This document shows positions 33,501-45,599 of a DNA stretch of 64,000 nt, in pieces (position 1 is the stretch's first letter; the number at the start of each line of letters is the position of its first letter). Source of the stretch: Hydractinia symbiolongicarpus (taxonomy: Eukaryota; Cnidaria; Hydrozoa; Anthoathecata; Hydractiniidae); assembly GCF_029227915.1 (NCBI RefSeq), contig NC_079884.1:9362001-9426000 (forward strand), in the 5' to 3' direction. The position numbers were made by a program, and so were the translations under genes. The notes beneath the pieces were generated by a model. It was not told the DNA's origin, did not search any database, and worked only from the letters and a program-made list of their open reading frames with translations.

Positions 33501-36500
33501 ACGGTTGCTAAATAAAAGTTCATGATAAGTGTTGATTTTAAAGACCAGACTGCTCCATAAAAAAGTCCCACTATAAATCAAATTTGTTTACGTCTTTGTG
33601 AGTGCTGAGTGCTGGATTATTTATAATTTAGTATTACTACACATTTGCCAAACGGGTGGCTAAATTAAAAAACACTGGGGTATATTTCTTTTTATTGAGA
33701 TGGTCACGGGTCAATGTACACAAAGTAATTAGAATAATTTAAGATTAAAGTAGCAAAAATGTTTAACAAGTGAAGAACATTAAAAAAATGCGAGTAGAGA
33801 TAAAGAAATTAAAGATTTAAGGAATAAAGATGAAGCCGCCATATTCGTTCTATTTGTTATTGAATGTTTCCGGTCCGTATATTTATTCAAATTTGACACC
33901 ATCTCATCGTAACAAACTTTATCGTTCGAAGTGGTTAATATGGTGTAGTAAGGAATTTAAACATGAAAAAAATATTGTTTGGTCATGACATATATTTCTT
34001 GAGTTCAAAGAAGTTTAAAGGAAGGTTATGAAATGCTGTTACTACTATTGTACGTAAAATATTCTCAGTTATCCCAAGTCAAAAATCTTATTTTTGTGAC
34101 TTACTGGTAAGTACATCCAAAACCTACTTATTTTCACCCAATACAGCCATGAAAATTCTGTAAAAACGTCGCCGGGAAGATATATGGATACTTGTTGTAA
34201 AATATAGTAATTTATTTGTTATCATAGTAGCTATCTTAGTAGATTTTAGGATCTAGAAATCAATAAATATTTTTCTTTCGCTTAAAATTTATTTTCTGGC
34301 TGCCACAAAATAATTTTTTGTTCGCCCCTCCTTTAAAGTAACATCTTTTAATTTTAGTTTGATTCGCAAAAATAAACTTCTTAGGAAAAACACAAATTTA
34401 ATGTTAGGGCATATTTTCTGCTTTATATATAAAGAAAGAAGTCCTATAGAAAGAACTGATAAACTTATGTGTATTATTCACAAACGCAACATACGAAGCA
34501 AACTCCATAACCACAACGCTACGCACCACTTTTTAAATAACTGGTGCAACTACAGTTGCTACCAATTTAATGGCCTACCTCTTCGACAAGTTCTCGAACA
34601 TTTTTTTGCGATACAAACTTCCTATGACATAGTGGACATCCCTTGTCTTTAACGTCATCATTCTGAAGCTGTTGTATGTATTTCTGATAAATTCTTTCAA
34701 ATGCACCAATTTCAACAAGAGCACTAAATCAACCGATTTTAAAGTGAAAACACTAATCTAACCCAATAGAAGACGTAATTATTTTTTCTAAATGCTGTAG
34801 AAAGCATACTGCCATTTTTGGCACGAAATTTCAAAGTAAACAGTAAAATGAGATGTTTAGTCAGTTTTAATAAAAGTTGAAGGACAAGTATATGTTGCAC
34901 AAATGTTATATGGAAGTTTTAACTAACAACTTAAATAACGAAGACTATAGCAACACATGCAGGTCTCCCACAGCCAACTGGCTAAAATAAAATGGCGAAA
35001 TGATTGAAATGGTATTGACGAGTTCAAAAAGCGTTTTTGAGGTCGATTAATTGTAATAACCTATAACCTACACAAATTATTAAAGCAGTCATCCTTTTAT
35101 TTTTATATACTGAATCAATTGAACTGGAGTGCCAGGATTATCTTATATTCAATTAACCGATCGATTTGGTCCAATTATGTTTGCAACTAAAATGTTTTGA
35201 TGAAGATTGGGTCAGTTGATATCTGGCTCATTTAAACAATCATCATTATTTTACTTAAATCTGACACAATGGTGCAACATCAATCAAAAAACCTGTCCAC
35301 ACCGTCCCCCACCCCCCTCCCAAAAAAAAAAAATTCAATGTCAGTAACTTTAAAAATTTCAATATTTTAATTTGCCTGTACTCTCACAGTCCAACGATAA
35401 GGTAAAATAGAGAACCTTTGGAAATCAACAATAAATAAACGTTTTGACTAGCAACAAGAAGCGAGAAAGGTATATAACTAAACTAGTTGCAGGGATATGA
35501 TTATGAACACATGGACAAAGTCAACTTATCAGATGAATGACAGTGTAAATTGTGACATAACTAGAACTTTAACGCCCGATAAATATTCTCATGTATTTAG
35601 TTGATTGGTATATCTACGTTTCAAAAATAAATAAATAAATAAAAATCTCTCACTTGCTATATTTCTCTACCCTTTTTTGAACCAATTCTCGAAATTCATT
35701 GTAATCATTCTCAGCACACGTTTGGTCAATTTTCAATTTTGATTTTGACATTTCTTGTTCTTTCTTTCTGATTTCTTCTCTACAAATAAGAATAAGAAGA
35801 AAAAAACATGACATAAATTTTGCAATCCAAATCAAGCGACATCACTATACTGCATTTTCAGGTCAAATTCATTTTAATTGGTCCGTAAAAAATATCATTA
35901 CATTGGCAATATGACCGTATATTAAATAAAAAATTAATGTCACGTTGTCTAACTATTAAATAGGGGACTATTTGTATAAAAACAAATATAGCTACTCTGA
36001 AAACAGCAAAAAATTGGAAAGTGACAAAGAAACTGTTAAACACATGAAATTTAGAAAAGAAACTTATATTCGCTTTTTCTGCGAGTATTTATCACTAGTA
36101 TTTCCATTGCATTTTCACTATGATAGCTCAGTTTTTGTTTCACAAGGCCGCTACTTGTACGGAGTTTTCGTAAATGATTTTTCTTTCTGTCACAAAGATT
36201 TGGGTGCCTATTAGAAATTTGACTGAAATTTCTAATTAAATTTAGCATTATTAAGGTAAGATCAAAAAAGTAGAGTACTTTTGCTGCTTAACATAAAAAT
36301 AAATAAATAAATAAATAAATATCAAATAACAAAAATCAGAGTTGTATAAGTGACAACTACAACGTTCAGTAAAAGAGACGTACTGTAGCATCTTCTTCTT
36401 GGTATCTTTTCCAGTGATCGATTGATTAATCTTGTCGCACCGCTGTGATGCTTGCCTAAACTCAGACTGTTTTGACCGCGCAAATTCTTTCAACTTTTGT

Positions 36501-39500
36501 TTTAATTCTGATGTAGGTGGGCGAGACACAAATATTGTCTCTAGAGCCTCATCGTGTTTTCGCAATCTAGAACAAGTGATAGAACTCTGGTCAAGTTGAA
36601 AAATATACAGGAAAACAAATAACTTATAATTTCATACTTACATTCCTTGTATTGTATCTTCTTTGTCTGCTTTGTTACTGTTAAGCATGTCTACTTTGGT
36701 TTGTGCTTCAGATTGCTGGATCATCATGTCTTCTTCTTCACGCAACTGATTCAAAATGGCGTCTTCCTTCTTTTTGCTGCTCATTAAATCATTGATTTCG
36801 TCTTTAACTTGCGAGGAATTAAATTCATTTTTAAAGTCTTCCAACTTTGCTTTTACCTTCTGGAGCATCTGTTCAATATTTTGCAATCTATTTTCAGATG
36901 TAGCCAGTGAGTTGAGCGAGTTATTTATATTGGACAGTTTTGTTGTGTTTGATTCCTACAATATGAATGTTTTTGAATTAAAAAAGAACCAATATTTAAA
37001 TACCGAAACCATATCAAACTTACAATTAATTTCTGTTTCTGTTCAATTATCCCTTCGTGTCTATGCAGCGATTTTTCCAGTTGTCTGATTTTCGTTTCAA
37101 CTTCGTTTAATTCATTCTTAAACAGTTCCTGAGTTGACAGAAGAATGACTTTAGGTAAATTTAAAACAAACTAAAACCCTGGTGCAAACCACAGTACTGG
37201 TTGGCTGCTACTAAAAGTAATTGCGAATGCTAATTGTATAATTTATTAGGGAGTTAGGATCACAGGTTATTCAAAATCTTAAAATGGTCCAATTTTTGCT
37301 TTTTCTTTTTTTCAGGTTAATGCTGAGTACCTAGTCTACGCATCTGCAAAATTAGCATATTTGCAGACTATTGCAGAGTAATGACCAGTTGATGCTTCTT
37401 GCCAACATTGAAAAGGCCCAAATTTTTACCTCTGTCTCAGCAATTTTGTTTAAAATTATAGGTATCTGGAATGTGTTTGATGTTGTAAAGAATTAATTAC
37501 ACTTACTCGATTTTCTTTTCCTTCATTCACAGTAACACCATGAATTTCTTTCATTTTTTTTAGAAACCTGTCAGCTTCTTCTACTGAGTATTGACCACTT
37601 CCAAATCCTGTAACATTTGAAACAATGGAGTAATTAATGCAATATTTCATATGATGGGATTATGGTAATATTTCACCAAACGGTATTGCTTACACAAATT
37701 TATCTTTTCCAAAAAGTACCACCATTAACCAAAAAAATATAATAATAATCATAAAAACTACAGCAAATTATATTTACAACCAAAGAAATAATCCCTGAGT
37801 ATTCTACGTTTTACATAGGCTGTCTAAGCAGTGCTACTAAAACGAAAGATGTTGTGGAGACCTTTGAATGATTAATACCTTGCATGTCATATTCACTTGA
37901 AAATTCTTGAATGTGTTTATCCCTATTTTTGACATGCTTTTGTTGAGTCTAAAAAGATGTGCAGTGCAAATTTATAATCAACGAGTCTTAGCTGATTCTG
38001 GAGTCTAAAAAGATGTGCTGTGCAAATTTATAATCAATGTTTCTTGACTGATTGTTGAGTCTAAAAGATGTGCACTACAGATTTATAATCAATGTTTCTT
38101 AGCTGATTCTTGAGTGTAAAAAGGTGTGCAAGGCAAAATTATAATCAATATCTCTTAGCTAATGGCAACTAGTGTGGCACTTTTTTTTTTAATATGGCGC
38201 AATATTGTTCATGAAGAATATACACGTTCGGGGGAGACTTAGTATGGTCTCTAAATTTTACAAAAGATCAAGTATATACTGAAGAAGAAAACTTACTTCT
38301 GCTTCTTGTTGAAGTTTACCACGTTCTTCTACTAAGGTCGATCTAGTTTTAGTCAGCATATCAAGTTCAGTTGCAAGACGCTTGGACGCATTCTCCAACT
38401 AAGAGGTATAAAATATAAGTTTATCTAAGCAAGACAATAGGGCAAGATCATAATAGGATCAACAGATAAACTAAGTTTACTAACATTTTTTAATTCTATT
38501 TCTCTTTCTTCAAACTCACTTCCATGTTTTGAAGCAACTTCTTTCAATTCTTCATAACTTCCTAAAGACAAATTAAGAGAAACAATCCCTTTAATCACCA
38601 TCATCGCTGCTGTATGAATATTCTCAACGTCAAATACACTTAAAAACACAGTAGTGTATGATATTAAGGAAAAACATTTTACCTTCAAACTTATTGACAA
38701 TTTTTCTATCCAATTCTGTAACATTCTTAGACAACTGATCCTTTGTTGACTGATTAGTTCCTAGAGATAATTGCAAGACAAACACTTGTATTGTCGTTCT
38801 CCATTACATTAGCAAGATATTGTTACAGAAGAAATAATAAAAGCTTACCAATTTTCATCTCAATATCAACTATATCTTCTGAAATGGAGTACAGTTCTGA
38901 GAGTTTTTTCTGGAACAAAAACAAAACCACGATAAATCAGAGAAATGTTCTTTTTTGCATACTAAGTTTACAAATTGTAGTATTCATATAATTAAAAACA
39001 ATACTTATCGAATAATATAGATATTATTATGTCATGAACAAGCCAGTTTATTCTAGGCTACGTTTCGACAGCTACGGCTGTCATGGAACAGCAAATAATT
39101 GTAATCATCTTTGGCTATTTATTAGTTGAGGAGATAATTAGAGGATCGAAATCAACCAATCAGATTACAGCAATAGAATTAATTAACTATTTTACTACTC
39201 AATATAATTAATACTTTAATACTTTTTAAATACTCACTTCGTAAGGTTGCAAAGACTTAGTAATTTTCTCGATCTTCTCTTTTGATGCCACAACTTGTGC
39301 TTCTGCTTTTCCTAACTCTCGTGTTATCTATTAATAAAAAGTAACGCCACTACAAAGATATTCACATTTCTTCACTGACTTGTAATAAAGCAGTAACATA
39401 GAAAGTGACAAGCTCCCAGAGTAACCGGAAGTTTTCCCACAAATTTGCCTTTTTCTGACCAACTAAACAAATGAGTTAGCTAATAACTAAAAAAGATCTT

Positions 39501-42500
39501 CCTGGTAAATTGTAATAAATTTACAGGATTTAACGATATTACGTTTACCACTGTATTTCTTTAAGTCCGTACAAATAGATTACTAAAAACTTTATAAGTT
39601 GTACTGCGTTTTATAAAGGATTATGAAGCAATTTTCTTCCAAAACACTTCCTAATACAGGATCCCAATAACGTGATTAAAAGTGAAAACTTAAACAGAAT
39701 AAGGTTATGAATTCAATTTAAGGGTAAAAAGGAGAAATTCGTCGTCCGTCATTAATAAATCATGGCTGATACAGTTAAGAAGTTCAAAAAAGTCTAAAAA
39801 GATCTAAGAACACAGGTTAAAACTTAGAAGTGGCAATATTGCATTTTCTCTTATGGTGGTACTTTTGCTTTAGCCATGTAATCATATCAGTAGCTAACTA
39901 TAACATATGTAGACAACAAAAGACATCATTAAACTGTGTCACCTAGACCTTAATAGAAACTAAAAGGAAAAAAAAATATTAGCTAGATAGTAGCAAGATT
40001 CTTGTAACTTTATTAGTATGGGCCAAGTCCATAAATTTAATAAACTTTTTTAGCATTTATCTGTAGCTCAAAGCATTTAAAAATGCCTAAATATGTAAAT
40101 AAATATTTTGCAAAAAAGAAGTAAAAAGCAAAACTTTTATCGACCTTGTGTTTCGAATAAAGCGTTTAAATCAAAATTTAACTGCAGGATATTTATCTTG
40201 CCACACCATAAAAATATCTCACGCTTCAACTATGCTGGCGGCAAAAACGATTAAGTTTTTTGTTTGAGTAGTTGCATTATTTGCATGATTTGATATACTT
40301 ACCTACAAGTTACAACAAAAAAGATTTCATCATTAAATTCTAGCTATTTGAAAAAAATTATAGTAACCTCTTTCGCTTTTTCTTTGTTCTGCGTCAAGTA
40401 TCCAAGTTCTGTATGATAGCCCTTTACATCTTGACTCTACAGATTAAAAGAAATGATGGGAGCATATGTACGAAATATAAATAACTAAATCTCTAAATAT
40501 TCTTTTCTTAAGCAAAGTGGTAATGACTTGTTGGCTGTGGTTTCATAGACTCTACAGATACAGGAAGAGCTGATGGAAGCATGCACGAAAATAGTTGGCA
40601 TTCAAAATTGCCTTCTGCAAGAAACTTATTTTTTAGTAATGATGAATGTAACATCTTGCTTTTTGCTTTGGTTTATCTTTAGCTTAAATTTAAGACCCAA
40701 AAGATTTTATGTGTTTTAAAAATGAAAATAGACAGTAAGCTTTCCTATTGTACATTTAAGTGTGTTTTGCGTTAATTATCTCGTCTCTCATCATATTCTT
40801 TGCAGATAACTTGATACTAGATCACACTCCAAATGGTTTTCTTCTTAAACTAAGTTGGTTGATATGTTTCTCTCTTTTTTTCTTGACTTGCAAAAGCGCC
40901 AATGCCATGAAAGTGTTGAAAATGTCTTCACATTATTCTAATAATTTGTCTAATTTTCACAATTTAAAAACGTGCGAAAGTTCGTAAAGGTGCCTTTATT
41001 TACACCAGGTTTAAATACGCTTTATGCTGGAAACTTCAAAGTTATTTAAAACACACCGAAACAACTTTTAAAATTACATTTAAACCTTAATTAAATATAA
41101 TTTCTTAGCATATCTAAACATTTGTAAGATGTAACGTTAACCTTACCTGCTTTTTTCTCAAATTGCGTACACTTTCCAAAGCTTTAATGTATCTAAAAAA
41201 GATTTATGCGTCAAAAACTTTTTTCAAATTATGTTTGTACCACAGTTTAAACATCGCATTTTTTTTAGGTTACAAACAACAACAGTAACGGATTGATATT
41301 AAAAAAATCGTTGGTATTTTATTTTGAAAATTTCACCATTTCCGAAATTAATGCAAGATATAAATTTATAAAATACCAGCAATATCTGAGCATTAACGAG
41401 CATACAATTATAATTTGTCCTACCTTGTAGCTGCAAATATCGCATCAAATTTTTGTTTTAATATCTTTCCTTCGCTAAGTGGCCTAAAGAACACATGTGT
41501 ATGCAATTAACCTCATTACAAATCGGATTGATAAGTGATAGCAATTTAAAATTTATTCTTAAAAAGTCAGAAGATTACCAATTCGCCTCTTCTTGATGAC
41601 AAAATATCACATTTTCAAGAACAGCTTTAGACACACCCAATCTTGATATCATCTGAAATAATAACACTTTCTTTAGGTTGCGGTAGAATACTTTTAATTT
41701 TATATTCCAACGACATAAAATGAGACATTACCTCTTTTGTGAAGTCTGTACAGCGACTGCTAATACTTTTTGGCTAAAATTAAATCCAATAAAAGCCTAA
41801 AGAACTATTTATCATGACTAAGGCTGCTACGCCTGTAAGGTTCATTTTAACATAAGACAAGAGTGACTAAATACCTTTCATCGCACTTTAGTTTAATTTT
41901 AAGTCATTAAGAATAACAGAAAATGATGGTTTAGTGATTTTTTAAAATTCCTAACATTAAAAAGGTACAAAATAAAGCCACAAGTCTTATTTTTTACTGG
42001 TTGTTAGAAAAGACAGTCAAATAAATTGTAAAAATAAGGCTAAAACAATTAGGAGGTCGTATTCATCCACAACGAGGGCTTTAGTATAAAGCCCTAATTG
42101 GTAAATTTAGAATGTTATATTGTTTAGAACTAAGTTCTAACGAAGGGAAAGATAAAAAGGTTCAAATCAACTTTGATGTTTTTATGCTGGTGTCAACATT
42201 TTTGTCATTGGGGAGATAGTCATGAATACTGATAATTTAGAAATCAGGGTCACACCTAACGATTTAGAAACAATTTGTGAAATATAGCTTGGCGCAGTTG
42301 TTTTTAACAACGACGGTTTCCTAAGGGTTGATTACAAGAAGCCAGCAAATCTAGTTAAGTCAGCTGACCCACTTTACCGAGATCAGTTTAAATAAAAATA
42401 ATCTACTTGCAAATACCTCTCCTCCATCAGCAGGTCGCTTCAAGATAACACCATCCAGTGACTTGGTCTCTATTTTTTTATGCTAATTAAAAATAAAGAA

Positions 42501-45500
42501 ATGAAATAGTGTAACATTAAAAAAAAAGACGTGAAAAAGAGTGATAACAATAATAAGAAAATAATTTACAAAGAGGTGGCAAGCCACTGCAATGGTGAAC
42601 TCAACCTGTTAGGTCTTTGGAAATAAGCTAGAGGTTGTACTCCTCTACAGAAAATGCCTCTAAAAGCACAATTCTCCCTTTTTCAAGGAATTAATTAAAA
42701 AATATATAAAAAAAATAAAAAGGACACAACACATTTGAAAAGATGAACAGAACTTTAACCAAGGGCAGGTAGGTTTCGACCCATATTTCTGAACCTAAGT
42801 ACCCTGGATGTCTAGCTGGGTCACCTCGAAGAGGTCCGCGGACGGTCATCAGCAGAAACTAGACATCCCTATCTTCCTAAAGTAAACTTTGACCACTTTC
42901 TGTTTAACTGTGCTATTCTTTGTTTTTAACTCAGGTAATAAGTGGAGTCGTCACTCTCCAAAGACAAGACAATAATAACCGATTACGCCGGGCTGTACCG
43001 CAAAATATCGCCCGAGGTCTAAGTGACGACCTAGCTTGCGAGGTCGGTGCAATGACTAAGGACGATATTTTCGGTACAGCACGGGGTAATCGGTTATTAT
43101 TGTATTTGTTAACCGTCTAAGTTAGAATAAAATAGAAAATAAGAATTTTAGTTTAGTGTTCTCATGATAATATAATTCACTAGCTATTTAGAATTCGAAA
43201 GTCCCTATAGAATAAAACTTTGTAAACAAAACATTACGATGTTCGACAGGTACAGAATAATGTGTAAAGTTGAATGCGCAGCTAAAATATAGTTACAACG
43301 AATATTGAAGTAATTTTTTAACTAGCTAGCGAGGCAAGAAGAGCATGGGCTTCAACGAGTTTTATATTGACTCGGTAACCACAAACGAACCTGAAAATGA
43401 CAGGAGATGTATTTTTTATGATTCCGTCGCCCTGTATTTAGTATTTTTGATAAAACTGGATATCAGATCATCGTTTTTTTATGGACAATGTAGCTAGTTA
43501 ACTATCCATGTTGAAGAAGCATTTAGACGAAATGTTACGGAATCTGGTTATTTTAACTGTTAAACTTGACATTGTTTTGTTCTATCCTATGAAAATGTAT
43601 CGTTTTTGTATCATTTATCGTTTTTATCGATAAATGTATTGTAGGAGTTAGATATATAATCACTTCCAATGCTTCTTAAATATTTTTTTTCGTGCTTGTT
43701 TACATTATAAGCTACCATTTTTCTTGACGACGGGCAATACCGCAAAATATCGGCCCGTCGTCAAGAGCGCTAAGCCAATCAGAATGCCTAACAACCCGTA
43801 TTGCCCGCTTGAAAAATCCAGACGGTTAACAAACAATACATTAAGTAAACGGTCACACTCTGGATTTCTGATTCAAACTAAATGTTTAGTACAATACAGC
43901 AAAAACATTTAAGGTAGCTAAAAAATTTAAAAAACAAAATTCCAGGACTTTCCAGGACTCTTTTAGACAAATTAACTAAAAATTTCAGATCAAGTTTGCA
44001 ATTTTTAAGAAAAGTGTTCAAAAAAAAAATGATACAAAGAAGTTGCATTAACAGTTTCGGGTTGTGATAATATATATCATGGTTTAAAAATGAACGGTTT
44101 CTATGTAAACGATCATAAGCCAGTACTTAAAACAATCATGTTTAATCACTAGAGTTAGCGTTCAACAAGAGAAGGAACAAAGTATTAACGGAGACTTTTT
44201 AAAGGTCGTTCTTTTCAAAACTATTATTAAAAAGGTCTGTTCTTCCAAGATTATGTAAAATTGCGAGGCGCTAGATACCCTGCTTAAAGTCACTCAAAAC
44301 ATATTGCAATCTCTTTAAAAACATTGTCTCAGACTTTTAAGTAGCCACATTACATTAGAGTAAAGTTTATGTAATTTTCATCCACTGTATTTCCTTTAGA
44401 TTGGGAAGAATAAATTAATACCTTTTGTGTAGATATCATGCTTCTTTGACCAACAATACTGTTTCCGGTGATATCAGTAAATTGAAGTTTTACTTGACCC
44501 TTTACTTCTTTTTCACCAGCAAGCTGCAGAAATGTAAAACTCTCTTTTTATAAAGAAATTGGAAAGGATACTAGTTTCAAACGTTTTTATATTCTACTGC
44601 AATTTTATTGAGTTTCCAAACTTATTTAAGTTTGGTAAAAAAAATTAGGCACAGTTGTCTAATTAGGTATGTGAATTTTTGAATAAACTCTGTGTCAATT
44701 AAACATTACAATTTCTTTTTAATGTTAATTAAAATATTTTGTTTAGGAAATTGAAAAATATGCTTTGGTCTTGTACAAAAATGCTATTCTATATATTGAA
44801 CAAATTCATAGATATTATTCTTTGAAATTTAGCAAAATCAGTACGCTGCAAAATAAGTTGAAAATTTGTGAATAACATACTAAAGAGAGATACTGTAGGA
44901 CTGTTAAAAATACAGCTTGGTTCAATGCCTAAGGACGATTCAAAATATATTAGTTAGTGGGTAAAATGGTTAAAATTAAAACAATCAGGTGTGAATCGCC
45001 AAAGTACTGTATTAATTTATGGTGATACCTACCTTAGGATCATGAATAAAAGCTTGACCTTTGCATCCAGGTGGTAGATTTCCAGTAATTACGTAACTTA
45101 AACTTTCAATAACACTCTACAAAAATAAATTGTCACACAATTTTGTTTTAATGAATAGAAATTTTAGCCTGATCCAATGTGAATTTTATTTATCATGGTA
45201 AAAGGGAGAAAGGACTATGAGCAAAAAAAACACAACTACACCAACAGAGTATTATGGACAATACAAAATCTTTTTACAAGCATTAGTAGTACTTCATGTT
45301 AAAATACATGCTACATGATAGCAGTAAATTACCTTACCTCCCATTTCACAAAGAAATGACATATTGTTCATCTAGTGACACTATGCCATTGTGTCTATCT
45401 AGTTGCTACAGTGAATATTAACACAATTCAGAAAAACTAGTAAAACATAACTTACCGTTTTACCCGTACCGTTAGGTCCAACTATTATGGTTAGTGGAGT

Positions 45501-45578
45501 TTGGAATTCAATCACACTTCCCAACTCTGGTGGATAACTCCTAATACCCATGATCTTCATCTTATGTATCATCGCCAT
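24243..45578 (-). CDS. RAD50: DNA repair protein RAD50, complete copy A (32 exons)
   Basis: RAD50 is the ABC-type ATPase and zinc-hook tether of the MRE11-RAD50-NBS1 complex, acting in the nucleus on double-strand breaks and telomeres. Exons on the minus strand: 45456-45578, 45033-45116, 44422-44523, 42417-42482, 41732-41773, 41579-41652, 41424-41483, 41147-41192, 40368-40436, 39238-39327, 38849-38909, 38683-38760, 38485-38561, 38297-38398, 37879-37948, 37507-37607, 37024-37128, 36642-36955, 36384-36566, 35654-35779, 34579-34723, 33183-33296, 32857-32949, 31958-32057, 31075-31286, 30128-30393, 27676-28067, 26890-27087, 26627-26709, 26399-26461, 24452-24585, 24243-24375. All borders are GT-AG, all phases fit, and the sum is 3,906 bases, 1,301 residues (human about 1,312). 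Walker A, Q-loop (FCHQEEANW), CPLC zinc hook, SAGQK signature, Walker B ([11 protein letters not shown]) and the ITHDEE His switch are all present. No disruption is seen. Confidence 0.96.
25040..26215 (+). repeat. ~129-base tandem array in the RAD50 copy A intron
   Basis: About nine units starting near 25,080, 25,208, 25,337, 25,467, 25,596, 25,725, 25,853, 25,980 and 26,107. Each contains CAAAATTTTGATGTCACCAT, a TTCAGCATACTTT block and a TTTTTGGACCAATTTTGGCC block. A variant unit (GATAAATTTTGACCTGAAAT, plus CTTTTGTACCATCATC) recurs 386 bases apart, so part of the array is a three-unit higher-order repeat. It lies between the SAGQK exon and the Walker B exon. Confidence 0.85.
28262..30096 (+). 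repeat. 26-base satellite array in a RAD50 copy A intron
   Basis: Roughly 60 units of 26 bases. The constant core is GGTGACAGTC. Two main versions alternate irregularly: AGCTAGGTGACAGTCTTTAA and AGTCTGGTGACAGTCTTTAA, each followed by AAGTAT. The distal part (after 29,400) uses TCATCA in place of TCTTTA. The array sits between exons 26 and 27 and is interrupted by a 204-base MITE. Confidence 0.9.
29451..29654. mobile_element. 204-base MITE inside the 26-base satellite
   Basis: Ends are CAATCCCGGTCAAAA and its inverse TTTTGACCGGGATTG, flanked by TA on both sides (29449-29450 and 29655-29656) within a satellite unit that otherwise reads AGCTAGGTGACAG. TA duplication suggests Tc1/mariner mobilisation. 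An inner pair, CCCCCAGTATCAATGTT and AACATTGATATTGGGGG, forms a second fold-back. Confidence 0.8.
34579..34723 (-). CDS. RAD50: RAD50 copy A exon 21 (zinc hook)
   Basis: 145-base exon encoding the apex of the coiled coil. CPLC is the CxxC that binds half a zinc ion, pairing with the CxxC of a partner RAD50. It is flanked by [13 protein letters not shown] and [13 protein letters not shown]. By eye it is about 79% identical to the copy B exon (10 differences in 48 residues). Confidence 0.93.
39000..39190 (-). mobile_element. Penelope-like element 3' tail in a RAD50 copy A intron
   Basis: On the minus strand it carries a GACAGCCGTAGCTGTC stem-loop followed by GAAACG, and then the tail. A GAGGATCGAAA block and an AACCAATCAGA block are laid out as in the Penelope-like tails at 48,700-48,900 and 62,560-62,740. 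Short, non-coding and probably a 5'-truncated insertion. Confidence 0.4.
42806..42868. repeat. Inverted-repeat hairpin in RAD50 copy A intron 3
   Basis: GGATGTCTAG (42806-42815) pairs with CTAGACATCC (42859-42868) around a GC-rich loop, unlike the AT-rich surroundings. Origin unknown; possibly the core of a short interspersed element. Confidence 0.35.
42970..43102. mobile_element. 133-base near-palindromic fold-back MITE
   Basis: The left arm CAATAATAACCGATTACG and its extension GGCTGTACCGCAAAATATCG are mirrored almost completely by the right arm ending at 43102. No clear target duplication. It is in intron 3 of RAD50 copy A. Confidence 0.6.
43722..43766. repeat. Perfect 14-base-pair hairpin sharing a core with the fold-back MITE
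   Basis: TCTTGACGACGGGC pairs with GCCCGTCGTCAAGA. The loop region ACCGCAAAATATCG is the same as in the MITE at 42970-43102, so both belong to one repeat superfamily. Confidence 0.5.
45456..45578 (-). CDS. RAD50: RAD50 copy A exon 1 (Walker A)
   Basis: 41 codons from ATG 45578. It opens [20 protein letters not shown], as RAD50 N-termini do, and carries the P-loop GPNGTGKT directly before the donor ACG|GTAAGT. A second in-frame Met at codon 3 is equally usable as a start. Confidence 0.93.
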
Positions 45579-45599
45579 TTTTTTTTGTTTTTTTTAACT

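Noticed and set aside
42806-42868. Hammerhead ribozyme in the GC-rich hairpin
   Set aside because: The minus strand contains CTGATGA, but the following sequence does not give a paired stem II leading to GAAA at the right place.
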